Below, in pieces: positions 46,565-54,979 of a stretch of DNA of 64,000 bases. Source of the stretch: Pleomorphomonas sp. PLEO (GTDB lineage: Bacteria; Pseudomonadota; Alphaproteobacteria; Rhizobiales; Pleomorphomonadaceae); the NCBI RefSeq assembly GCF_041320595.1, contig NZ_CP166625.1, positions 3,532,001-3,596,000 on the forward strand. Reading direction: 5' to 3'. Under the pieces are notes generated by a model. It was not told where the DNA came from. It ran no database searches and saw only the letters and a program-made list of their open reading frames with translations. The translations under genes and the position numbers were made by a program. How positions within the stretch are numbered: the first letter of the stretch is position 1; every line of letters starts with the position of its first letter.

Positions 46565-46671
46565 TTCACAACGGCGGGGCGGGGACACGTCATTTTCTCC
46601 GCCTCATTTCCCGGAACGCCAAGGCGTTCCGACCGGTCGCCGACCGGCCCATCGGCCAGGACGGAACAATC

Positions 46672-47712
46672 ATGAACGCTTTCGCCGATCATCCCCATCG
46701 CCGGCTTAACCCGCTTACCGGGGAATGGGTGCTGGTATCGCCCCATCGGGCCAAGAGGCCGTGGCAGGGACAGGTGGAAAAGCTGCCGCCCGTTACCAGC
46801 GTCGCGCACGATCCCAAATGCAATCTTTGCACTGGCAATCTGCGCATGAACGGCGAGCGTAACCCCGACTACAAGCATACCTTCGTTTTCACCAACGACT
46901 TTGCAGCGCTGACTCCCGACGCGCCGTCGGATTACCGCGACGACGATGGGTTGATGATCGCCGAGGGCGAGTCCGGCCTTTGCCGAGTGCTGTGCTTCTC
47001 GCCGCGCCACGACCAAACGCTGTCGCGCATGTCGGTCGAAGAGATTACCTACATCGTCGATGCCTGGGTGGAGCAGTTCGTCGACCTCGGCTCGAAGCCA
47101 GACATCGGTTCGGTGCTGATCTTCGAGAACCGCGGTGAGGTGATGGGCTGCTCGCAGCCGCATCCGCATGGGCAGATCTGGTCGAGCCGGCACATGCCGA
47201 ACGAGACGGCCAAGGAAACCGACCGTCAGCTCGCCTATTTCAAGGAAAAGGGCAGGGCGATGCTTCTCGATTATGTCGAGAAGGAGCTGAAACTCGGCGA
47301 GCGCATCATCCACCAGAATGAGCATTTCGTGGTGCTGGTGCCCTATTGGGCAATCTGGCCGTTCGAAACCATGGTATTGCCCAAGCGTCGCATCGGCGGC
47401 TTCGACGAGTTTACGAACGGCGAGCGAGCCTCGCTGGCTGACGCTCTTTCCAACATCGCTATCCGTTACGACAACCTGTTCGAGACGTCCTTTCCCTATT
47501 CGATGGGCTTTCATCAGAAGCCAACCGACGGTGAGGCGCATGAGGAGTGGATGTTCCATGCGCATTTCTATCCGCCGCTGCTGCGCTCGGCGACGGTGAA
47601 GAAGTTCATGGTCGGCTTCGAGATGCTCGGCTCGCCGCAGCGCGACCTGACGCCGGAGACCGCCGCCCAGCGGCTGCGCGACTTGCCGACTGTGCACTAT
47701 CTCGATCGCTAA
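46672..47712 (+). CDS. galT: Galactose-1-phosphate uridylyltransferase
   Basis: 346 residues from ATG 46672. [20 protein letters not shown], zinc Cys pair in CNLCTGN, catalytic [14 protein letters not shown] with the uridylylated His, and [20 protein letters not shown] near the end. Transfers UMP between UDP-glucose and galactose-1-P. An in-frame extension upstream lies inside galK. No galE is in the window. Confidence 0.95.
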   Translation: MNAFADHPHRRLNPLTGEWVLVSPHRAKRPWQGQVEKLPPVTSVAHDPKCNLCTGNLRMNGERNPDYKHTFVFTNDFAALTPDAPSDYRDDDGLMIAEGESGLCRVLCFSPRHDQTLSRMSVEEITYIVDAWVEQFVDLGSKPDIGSVLIFENRGEVMGCSQPHPHGQIWSSRHMPNETAKETDRQLAYFKEKGRAMLLDYVEKELKLGERIIHQNEHFVVLVPYWAIWPFETMVLPKRRIGGFDEFTNGERASLADALSNIAIRYDNLFETSFPYSMGFHQKPTDGEAHEEWMFHAHFYPPLLRSATVKKFMVGFEMLGSPQRDLTPETAAQRLRDLPTVHYLDR

Positions 47713-47731
47713 ATTACCTGTTCGCAAAATG

Positions 47732-47763
47732 AAACCGCCGTCGGATCGCTCCGGCGGCGGTTT
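47732..47763. terminator. Bidirectional terminator galT / yjfF
   Basis: Stem AAACCGCCG (47732-47740) / CGGCGGTTT (47755-47763) flanked by A-rich and T-rich sequence (TTTTGTTTTG after it), between two convergent genes. Confidence 0.88.
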
Positions 47764-47786
47764 TGTTTTGAACCTGGCGACAGCGT

Positions 47787-48791
47787 TCACGCACTGCTTG
47801 GCTGCGCGGCCGAAGCGTGGCGCATATTGCGCGAGCTACGCTCGGACATCCACATCAGGCCGCGCTGCAGGGCGATGAAGCCGAACAGCAGCAGACCGAT
47901 GACGATCTTCGTCCACCAGCTCGACAGAGTTCCATCGAAGACGATGTAGGTCTGTATCAGGCCCTGAATGCAGATGCCGAGGAAGGTGCCGGCGACAAAG
48001 CCGTAGCCACCGGTCAGCAACGTTCCGCCGATCACGACGGCCGCAATGGCGTCGAGTTCCACGCCAACGGCTGCAAGCGAATAGCCTGCCGAGGTGTAGA
48101 GCGAGAAGACGATGCCCGAAAGGCCGGCCAGGAAGCCCGAAAGGGCGTAGATGCCGATCGTCGTCTTGGCCACCGGCACGCCCATCAGCTGCGCCGAGGT
48201 AAGGTTGCCGCCGAGCGCATAAACGTAGGTGCCGAAGCGGGTGCGTTGGGCAACGATGATTCCGACGGCGAATACCACCAGCATGATGATGGCTATCAGG
48301 GTCAGCCGACCACCGCCGGGCATCAGGAAATAGATGTCCTGCAGTGTGGAATAGAACGGATGGTTGATGGGCACCGAATCCGTGGTCAGCAGGTAAGAGA
48401 TGCCGCGTGCGAGGAACATGCCGGCCAGCGTCACGATGAAGGGCGGCATATCGAGGAAGAAGATGACCCCACCCATCGCCGCTCCGAAGGCCGTGGTCAG
48501 AGCCAGCACCAAGACGAAGGCGACCAGCGGGTGAATTGAGGTGTCCCTCAGGATCACTGACAGGAACACGCCGGTAAAGGCGATTACCGAGCCGACGGAG
48601 AGATCGATACCACCCGATAGGATCACGAAGGTCATACCGACCGCCGTGATGCCGAGAAAGGCATTGTCGGTGAGCAGATTACCGGCGACGCGTGTGGACA
48701 GCATGTTCGGGAACACCGAGATGCAGATGATATAGGCCACCATGAAGACCACGAAGGTGGCCAACAGCGGCAGGTATTTGGAGTTTTTCAT
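47787..48791 (-). CDS. yjfF: Galactofuranose-type ABC transporter permease YjfF
   Basis: 334 residues, CUT2 permease with multiple membrane segments and the signature LGITAVGMTFVILSGGIDLS at residues 46-65. The loop ELDAIAAVVIGGTLLTGGYG is typical. Its order after YtfT, with a 4-base overlap, matches the E. coli ytfQRT-yjfF operon for galactofuranose uptake. Confidence 0.9.
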   Translation of the reverse strand: MKNSKYLPLLATFVVFMVAYIICISVFPNMLSTRVAGNLLTDNAFLGITAVGMTFVILSGGIDLSVGSVIAFTGVFLSVILRDTSIHPLVAFVLVLALTTAFGAAMGGVIFFLDMPPFIVTLAGMFLARGISYLLTTDSVPINHPFYSTLQDIYFLMPGGGRLTLIAIIMLVVFAVGIIVAQRTRFGTYVYALGGNLTSAQLMGVPVAKTTIGIYALSGFLAGLSGIVFSLYTSAGYSLAAVGVELDAIAAVVIGGTLLTGGYGFVAGTFLGICIQGLIQTYIVFDGTLSSWWTKIVIGLLLFGFIALQRGLMWMSERSSRNMRHASAAQPSSA

Positions 48792-49822
48792 CGCGCCGCG
48801 TGCTCCCTGCTCTCGGTCTTGACCGCCATGGCTTGTCGGTTGGCTCGGAAGTTAGCCATGATTGCCTGGCTGGCTGGCGACTGAACGATCAGGATGATCA
48901 GGATGATCGCCGCCTTGATGATGAGGTTGAATTCCGGCGGGAAACCCGCCAGCAGAATGCCAGTGTTGAGTGACTGGATGATCATGGCACCCATCAGCGA
49001 GCCGACGAGCGAGAAACGGCCGCCGAGCATCGACGTGCCACCGATAACTACCGCCAGGATGGCGTCCATTTCCAGCCAGAGGCCGGCGTTGTTGGCGTCG
49101 GCGCCCTTGATGTCGGCGGCGGCGATGATGCCGGCGGTGGCCGCGCATAATCCGGACACCGCGTAGACGGCGAGCAGGATAACTCGGGAATTGACGCCCG
49201 ACAGGGTCGAGGCGCGTCGGTTGATGCCGATTGCCTCGATCAGCAGGCCGAGGGCCGATCGTCGTACCACCAGGATCGCCAGGATCGCGATGACGATCCA
49301 GATGATCACCGGCATGGGCAGGTTCAGGAACGAGCCTGAGCCGACGAAGATCAGCTCCGGTTTGTCGTTAAACGTCAGAATGACGCCTTCGGTAATCAAC
49401 TGCGCGATGCCGCGCCCGGCCACCATCAGGATCAGCGTTGCAATGATCGGCTGAATGTCGAGCAGGGCAACCAGAGCGCCGTTCCAGATGCCGCAGACGA
49501 GACCGACGAACAGAGCCCCCGCGACCGTCGCCGGTAACGAGTAGCCAGAGGTGATCAACGACGCCGCGACGGCGCCGACGATAGCCATCACGGCACCCAC
49601 CGAAAGATCGATGCCCTTGGTGGCAATCACCAGCGTCATGCCGATGGCCAAAAGGGTCACCGGCGCGCCGCGATTGAGCACATCGATCAGCGATCCGTAG
49701 AGACGGCCATTCTGGATTTCAATGGAGAAGAAGCCCGGCGATATGATTCCGTTGAGTGCGAGAATCACAGCCAGAACAATTAGCTGAGGTATCCGTTCAC
49801 GGACGATGGTAGGAACGGCCAT
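48788..49822 (-). CDS. ytfT: Galactofuranose-type ABC transporter permease YtfT
   Basis: 344 residues. Starts AVPTIVRERIPQLIVLAVILAL; signature LLAIGMTLVIATKGIDLSVG; loop MDAILAVVIGGTSMLGGRFS. Partner of YjfF. Its start coincides with the last base of the ytfR stop, showing coupling. Confidence 0.9.
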   Translation of the reverse strand: MAVPTIVRERIPQLIVLAVILALNGIISPGFFSIEIQNGRLYGSLIDVLNRGAPVTLLAIGMTLVIATKGIDLSVGAVMAIVGAVAASLITSGYSLPATVAGALFVGLVCGIWNGALVALLDIQPIIATLILMVAGRGIAQLITEGVILTFNDKPELIFVGSGSFLNLPMPVIIWIVIAILAILVVRRSALGLLIEAIGINRRASTLSGVNSRVILLAVYAVSGLCAATAGIIAAADIKGADANNAGLWLEMDAILAVVIGGTSMLGGRFSLVGSLMGAMIIQSLNTGILLAGFPPEFNLIIKAAIILIILIVQSPASQAIMANFRANRQAMAVKTESREHAAR

Positions 49823-51342
49823 TACGCTGCCTCCCCGGAAGTGCCATGCGAAGCGATGGCCTTCATGATTTGATCGGTGGAAATCTCCTCACCGGTCAGC
49901 TCGCTGACCATCTTGCGGTCTCTCAGCACGACAATGCGAGAGGAGTAGCCGACAAGTTCACCGAGCTCGGATGAGATGACCAGAAGTGCCATGCCGCGCT
50001 CGCAGAGATCGATGATCAGGCGGATGATTTCGGCATGGGCACCGACGTCGATGCCTCGAGTGGGCTCATCAAGGATCAGGAAGCGCGGGTTGGTCGCGAG
50101 CCAGCGGGCCAGCAGCACCTTCTGCTGGTTGCCTCCGGACAGGAACTTGATCGGCTTCTCCCGGTCGGACGTGCGGATGTCCAGGGCGGCGATATAGCGG
50201 TCGGCAAGGGCCTCCTGCTCGGAGCGAGAGAGCGGCCGCGTCCAGCCGCGTTGGGCCTGCAGAGCGAAGATGATGTTCTCGCGCACCGACAGGTCACCGA
50301 CGATGCCATCGGTCTTGCGGTCCTCGGGGCAGAAGGCGAAGCCCTGAGCGATTGCCTTGCGCGGCGAAGACATGGTGACCGGCGTACCGGCGACACTGAT
50401 GGTGCCGCTGTCCGCGCGCTCGATACCGAACACCAACTGCGCCGTTTCGGTGCGGCCGGAGCCGAGCAGCCCGGCGATCCCCACCACCTCGCCGCGACGG
50501 ATGTCGAGGTCGATTGGATCGATGTTGCCGCGCTTGCCGAGGCCGCGCAACGAGACCAGCGGCTCGGACTGCGCTGTGTTGGGATCGATCGTGCGCTTTA
50601 TGTCAGCTTCGAGCTGACGGCCCAGCATCATCGATACCAGCTTCAAGCGGTCGAGGCCGGCGACGGACACCGTATCGATTAGCCGGCCGTTGCGCAGCAC
50701 CGTGATGGTGTCGGCGATTTCGTAGACCTGGTCGAGGAAATGGCTGATGAAAATGATGCCCATACCCCGCTCGCGGAGTTGGCGGATTACCGCGAACAGC
50801 ATCGCCACTTCATGGGAGTCGAGGCTGGCGGTCGGCTCGTCGAGTACCAGCACCTTGCCGGAGATATCGACGGCGCGGGCGATCGCGACGACCTGCTGGA
50901 TGGCAACGGAGAAATTGGCGAGCGGCGCCGTGACGTCGATATGAAGTCCGTAGGTATCGAGAATTGCCCGCGACCGTCGGTTCATCTCTCGGACATCGGT
51001 CAGTCCGAAGCGCTTGGGCTGACGTCCGAGAAAGAGGTTTTCTGCCACGGTGAGATTGGTCAGGAGGTTGACCTCCTGATAGACGGTGCCGATGCCAAGC
51101 TTCTGCGCATCGACGACGTCGCGCGGATGGATGGGCGTCCCATTGAGCAGGACTTCGCCCTCGTCTCTGCGGTAAGCGCCCGTAATGATTTTGATGAGCG
51201 TCGATTTGCCCGCGCCATTCTCGCCGAGAAGGGCGTGCACTTCGCCGGCCCGCAGGGTGAAGTCGACATTCTCGAGCGCGGAAACGCCGAGAAAGGCCTT
51301 GCTGACTCCGCGCACGGATAGCAGCGGCTGAGCGTTCGCCAT
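49822..51342 (-). CDS. ytfR: Galactofuranose-type ABC transporter ATPase YtfR
   Basis: 506 residues, tandem ABC cassettes. First: [42 protein letters not shown]. Second: GLLGSGRTETAQLVFG, FLSGGNQQKVLLARWL, FLILDEPTRGIDVGAHAEI. Good match in length and layout to YtfR. Preceded by the ytfQ gene and an intercistronic hairpin. Confidence 0.92.
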   Translation of the reverse strand: MANAQPLLSVRGVSKAFLGVSALENVDFTLRAGEVHALLGENGAGKSTLIKIITGAYRRDEGEVLLNGTPIHPRDVVDAQKLGIGTVYQEVNLLTNLTVAENLFLGRQPKRFGLTDVREMNRRSRAILDTYGLHIDVTAPLANFSVAIQQVVAIARAVDISGKVLVLDEPTASLDSHEVAMLFAVIRQLRERGMGIIFISHFLDQVYEIADTITVLRNGRLIDTVSVAGLDRLKLVSMMLGRQLEADIKRTIDPNTAQSEPLVSLRGLGKRGNIDPIDLDIRRGEVVGIAGLLGSGRTETAQLVFGIERADSGTISVAGTPVTMSSPRKAIAQGFAFCPEDRKTDGIVGDLSVRENIIFALQAQRGWTRPLSRSEQEALADRYIAALDIRTSDREKPIKFLSGGNQQKVLLARWLATNPRFLILDEPTRGIDVGAHAEIIRLIIDLCERGMALLVISSELGELVGYSSRIVVLRDRKMVSELTGEEISTDQIMKAIASHGTSGEAA

Positions 51343-51454
51343 GATAGCTGGTCCAACTATTGCCGATCAAAGAAACGGGCCGCCCTCCGATGCAGCGGCC
51401 TCACCCCGAGGGACAAGCCCGCCGGCAGCCGGAAAAGCGGCCCGGCAATAAAGG

Positions 51455-51488
51455 GGAACGCCGCCCTATCTAAAAGGGGCGGCGTTCC
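51455..51488 (-). other. Hairpin after ytfQ
   Basis: Perfect 12-bp inverted repeat GGAACGCCGCCC (51455-51466) / GGGCGGCGTTCC (51477-51488), 10-base loop, between ytfQ and ytfR. Same architecture as after the other binding-protein genes. Confidence 0.72.
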
Positions 51489-51497
51489 GGGTCGGTA

Positions 51498-52454
51498 TCA
51501 GTAACCGAGGCCCTTCTTTTCGTCGTAGACCTTCTGCGGGTCATCAGCCGGCGTGTAGAGCTTGGACTCGGTCTGGATCCACTTGGCAGGCTCCTTCTTG
51601 TCCTTGAGGTAGGCATCAAGGGCATCGAAGGCCGGACCGGCCATGTTGGGGGTCAGCTCGACTGTGGCATTGGCTTCGCCGGCGATGAACGCCTGGAAGA
51701 TATCCGGGACGGCGTCGACCGAGAGGACCAGGATGTCCTTGCCCGGCTTCAGGCCAGCTTCTTTGATCGCCTGGATGGCGCCAACGGCCATGTCGTCGTT
51801 GTGGGCGTAGAGGGCGCAGATGTTCTTGCCGCCGCCTTCAGCCTTGATGAAGCTCTCCATGACTTCCTTACCCTTTGTGCGGGTAAAGTCGCCGGTCTGG
51901 CTACGGATGATCTTCAGGTTGGCATGGCTGGCGATAGCGTCATCAAAGCCCTTCTTGCGGTTGATGGCCGGCGAAGAGCCGGTCGTGCCCTGCAGTTCGA
52001 CGATGTTGCAAGGCTTGTCGCCAACGTTCTTGACAAGCCATTCGCCGGCGACCTTGCCCTCGTAGACCGTGTCGGACGTGACGGCGGTGAGGTAAAGGTC
52101 CTTCGGAGCGTCGATCGTACGATCGAGCAGAATCACCGGAATTTTGGCTTCTTTGGCTTCCTTCAGAACCGCATCCCAGCCGGTGGCAACGACCGGAGCG
52201 ATGAAGATGGCATCGACGCCCTGAGCGATGAACGAGCGAACGGCCTTGATCTGGTTTTCCTGCTTCTGCTGCGCGTCAGCAAACTTCAGGTCGATGCCGC
52301 GTTTTTGAGCCTCAAGCTTGGTGACGCTCGTCTCGGCGGCGCGCCAGCCCGATTCCGAACCAATCTGCGAGAAGCCGACGGTCAGGGCAAAGGCGGACGA
52401 AACTGAAAGAGCCGTCGCAAAGGCGGTCGCGGCGAGCAAATTAAGAGTGCGCAT
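51498..52454 (-). CDS. ytfQ: Galactofuranose-type periplasmic binding protein YtfQ
   Basis: 318 residues from ATG 52454 (an upstream ATG adds four residues). Signal peptide LNLLAATAFATALSVSSAFA. The mature start LTVGFSQIGSESGWRAAETS is diagnostic of YtfQ, as are FADAQQKQENQIKAVRSFIA, VVATGWDAVLKEAKEA, VILLDRTI, YAHNDDMAVGAIQAIKEAG and ATVELTPNMAGPAF. In E. coli it binds galactofuranose; related proteins may take arabinose, so the ligand here could be either. Confidence 0.92.
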   Translation of the reverse strand: MRTLNLLAATAFATALSVSSAFALTVGFSQIGSESGWRAAETSVTKLEAQKRGIDLKFADAQQKQENQIKAVRSFIAQGVDAIFIAPVVATGWDAVLKEAKEAKIPVILLDRTIDAPKDLYLTAVTSDTVYEGKVAGEWLVKNVGDKPCNIVELQGTTGSSPAINRKKGFDDAIASHANLKIIRSQTGDFTRTKGKEVMESFIKAEGGGKNICALYAHNDDMAVGAIQAIKEAGLKPGKDILVLSVDAVPDIFQAFIAGEANATVELTPNMAGPAFDALDAYLKDKKEPAKWIQTESKLYTPADDPQKVYDEKKGLGY

Positions 52455-53019
52455 TCTCTCCTCCAAATTTTCTCCGGAAGCAACAGGAAGACCTGATCAC
52501 TCCCCGGATGCCGGCCTCCACACCGGCTAAGAGCAAGTTAACCCAGCAGGCGTTTTCGCAAAAGAGACAAATCAGTCTCCTTCATGGAATATTCTGCTGA
52601 TCCGTATGAATTTAAGACCTATACTAAGGTATAATATCCGTATCCAAGATGGGAATTTGCGGCGCTCTTCTGGCAAAAAGCCACCCAAAACGCATTTCGA
52701 TCCATTGATGATCGCCGTCGTCCGGTTTTTGACTTTTAGCGCCGAGCCCATTTCTTAAGTATGACAATTAATGAGGGCGCGCCCAATTCCCCTGAAATAT
52801 CTGGAGCATTCCTCCCGGATGCGGGCCGGTAGCTAGCACTCCATTCTCCTTACCCGTCCTTTTGCAGGTCGAAACTCATCGCATGCACGCTGCATACGCC
52901 GCCAATCTCGCAAACATTTAGTTTCGATGGATTTGGTTCCCGTCGCCGCGGTTGCGCGTTCGCCGGCCAAGGTTTCCGTCCATGTTCACGGCGGGGTGGA
53001 TCCTTAGCGATCCGCCCAG
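52455..53019. promoter_or_regulatory. ytfQ promoter region and lipB downstream gap
   Basis: 565 bases with no gene. The ytfQ side holds GAGAC/GTCTC (52564-52579), a palindrome TATACTAAGGTATA (52620-52633), and a direct repeat ATCCGTAT at 52600-52607 and 52636-52643, spaced 36 bases, in an AT-rich stretch. These look like regulator and promoter elements of the minus-strand transporter operon. The remaining part towards lipB shows no clear signal. Confidence 0.55.
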
Positions 53020-53730
53020 TCAGCCCCTCGATGTAGCGCAAGGTCCGAACACTTCGACAAAGCTCGCCTTGAGGGCGACGTCGGCATCCTCCATGGCAAT
53101 CGGCAACCCGAGGTCGACCAGACTGGTGACGCCGTGGCCCCGGATACCGCAAGGCACGATGCCGGAGAAATGGCTGAGGTTCGGCTCGACGTTAAGACTG
53201 ATGCCGTGGAAGGTAACCCAGCGACGGACGCGAATGCCGATGGCAGCAATCTTATCCTCCGCGCCGCTCCCCTTGTCGGGTCGGCGCACCCAGACGCCGA
53301 CACGATCTTCGCGCCGTTCGCCGCGAACGTTGAAGGTGGCCAGCGCGCCGATGATCCAGCGCTCCAACCCCGCCACAAAAGCCCTGATATCCTTGCCGCG
53401 AGCTTCAAGATCCAGCATGACGTATACGACCCGCTGGCCGGGTCCGTGATAGGTGTACTGCCCTCCGCGCCCGGTCCGGTAAACGGGAAAGCGATCGGGC
53501 TCAACGAGGTCTCGCTCATCGGCACTGGTTCCCGCGGTGTAAAGGGGAGGGTGCTCGACCAGCCAAACGAGCTCCGCTTTCTGCCCCGCCGAAATCGCGG
53601 CGACGCGGTCTTCCATGAAAGCAACCGCATGCTCGTAATCGGTGAGGCCCGGTTCGACACGCCACTCGACCGGTGGCGAACCGGGGATGGCATGCATGTC
53701 TGTCCTGATTTCGGATCTCTCGTTAACCAT
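53020..53730 (-). CDS. lipB: Octanoyltransferase (lipoate biosynthesis)
   Basis: 236 residues. [41 protein letters not shown] (family signature with RGG and HGPGQ), [26 protein letters not shown] with catalytic Lys, and [14 protein letters not shown] with the catalytic Cys. Moves octanoyl from ACP to lipoyl domains. Divergent from the FliN-like gene. Confidence 0.95.
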   Translation of the reverse strand: MVNERSEIRTDMHAIPGSPPVEWRVEPGLTDYEHAVAFMEDRVAAISAGQKAELVWLVEHPPLYTAGTSADERDLVEPDRFPVYRTGRGGQYTYHGPGQRVVYVMLDLEARGKDIRAFVAGLERWIIGALATFNVRGERREDRVGVWVRRPDKGSGAEDKIAAIGIRVRRWVTFHGISLNVEPNLSHFSGIVPCGIRGHGVTSLVDLGLPIAMEDADVALKASFVEVFGPCATSRG

Positions 53731-53848
53731 TCGGTAACCTTATGCCGCAAACACTCAACGGACGACGATGCGTTGGGTTTGCCGCTTCGTATTCCGGCTG
53801 GCGCCGGTTCGTCAAAGCACGCCGCCGACGACACGGAAGATAGGACCG

Positions 53849-54115
53849 ATGGCCATTCTGGAGAAGATCAAAGTCGAGATCTCTGTCGTGCTCGGCGGGC
53901 AGACCATGCCGATCCATCAGCTGTTGCGGATGGGACGTGGCGCGGTGATCGAGCTGGACCATTCGGCCGACGATGACGTCGATATCCTCGCCAACAACCT
54001 GCCGGTCGCAAAGGGGCAGGTGGTGTTGAAGGGGGACCGCGTGACCGTGTCCATCACCGAAGTCCTGGCTCGCCCCGCGTCCTACCGCCGTGTCGACGAT
54101 GTTGTGAAGATCTAA
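53849..54115 (+). CDS. FliN/SpoA-domain flagellar motor switch-like protein
   Basis: 88 residues from ATG 53849. Essentially one SpoA domain: KIKVEISVVLGGQTMPIHQL, LRMGRGAVIELDH, VDILANNLPVAKGQVVLKGD, RVTVSITEVL. This is the FliN C-ring fold (FliN ~ 100-150 residues). No other flagellar gene is in the window, so it is isolated here. It may be the motor FliN located apart from the main cluster or an extra SpoA protein. Confidence 0.85.
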   Translation: MAILEKIKVEISVVLGGQTMPIHQLLRMGRGAVIELDHSADDDVDILANNLPVAKGQVVLKGDRVTVSITEVLARPASYRRVDDVVKI

Positions 54116-54242
54116 GGAATTTTCCCGGATTCCAGCCGTTTTTCCGATGCTGGCAAAATTCTTCTTGCCTGCCTCTTGTGCCCCGGAGAATCTCTTGCTA
54201 GATACCCGGCGCCGGCCCGGAAGGGGTGGCACCTACCACGAT

Positions 54243-54327
54243 GCGGTCGTGGCGGAATTGGTAGACGCGCAGCGTTGAGGTCGCTGTGTCGCAAGACGTG
54301 GAAGTTCGAGTCTTCTCGACCGCACCA
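54243..54327 (+). tRNA. tRNA-Leu (GAG)
   Basis: Class II tRNA: acceptor GCGGTCG pairs with CGACCGC, D-loop with GG of AATTGGTAGAC, anticodon stem-loop CAGCG TTGAGGT CGCTG reading GAG, long variable arm, T-arm loop TTCGAGT, discriminator A and encoded CCA at 54325-54327. Confidence 0.95.
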
Positions 54328-54330
54328 TTC

Positions 54331-54364
54331 AAAAAAGCCAGGCTCGTAAGTGCCTGGTTTTTTT
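54331..54364 (+). terminator. Terminator after tRNA-Leu
   Basis: AAAAAAG then CCAGGC (54338-54343) pairing with GCCTGG (54352-54357), then a run of seven T. The A-run can extend the stem. Confidence 0.9.
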
Positions 54365-54979
54365 ATGCCTTCCGGAATCTGGACTAGCTGATCTCTTGTA
54401 AACGCTCCAGACGCGCCTTGACTGCCCAGACATGGCGATGAGCTCAGAAGAGCTGCATCCTACTATCTTTCAATAGATAGAAATAAAATCCTTAGCTTAC
54501 ATCCGCGATAAAGAGATCCGCGTAGGGCAGCACACCGAATCCAAGCGATTTATTCATTGCTCATCCACAGTCGCCCACCGAATTTTACTTTATAATTACT
54601 CATCAATAACCGGACTGTAAGTTAAAATCCTTCAAATTATCCGAATGATATATTTAACGGAATATAGGTTGCCTTGATTGAAATACGATCTACTTCTCTA
54701 CGAAATCCGAAATTATCGATTTCAGAACAAAGGGTTAGTCGACAGTCGACTTATCCTCCATCGATTTTCGCCAAGTAGTCTATATGCCAAAGCACCATAT
54801 TTATCTGTGGGTTATGGCCACGACGAGGGTCTCGGCCAAAAGTGCCTAGTCGGATCGTAAATCATTAATTAATTCGACGCGTCCATATAAATTATGCTTG
54901 TTGGGATTTTGATTTTTTGTATCTATCAATTCATGTGCAACGCGGTGCGGATCGCGAATGCATGGAGAGAGGTGAGAAA
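54365..54979. other. AT-rich non-coding stretch before the GGDEF-EAL gene
   Basis: 615 bases, clearly AT-richer than the rest of the window, especially 54470-54910. Contains a perfect short palindrome CTATCT-N6-AGATAG near 54463. No convincing gene and no copy of the tRNA-Leu 3' end was found. It holds the promoter of the downstream signalling gene. Confidence 0.5.

Noticed and set aside
54678-54860. 60-codon open frame in the AT-rich patch
   Set aside because: No clear ribosome site and no recognisable sequence; expected by chance in AT-rich DNA.
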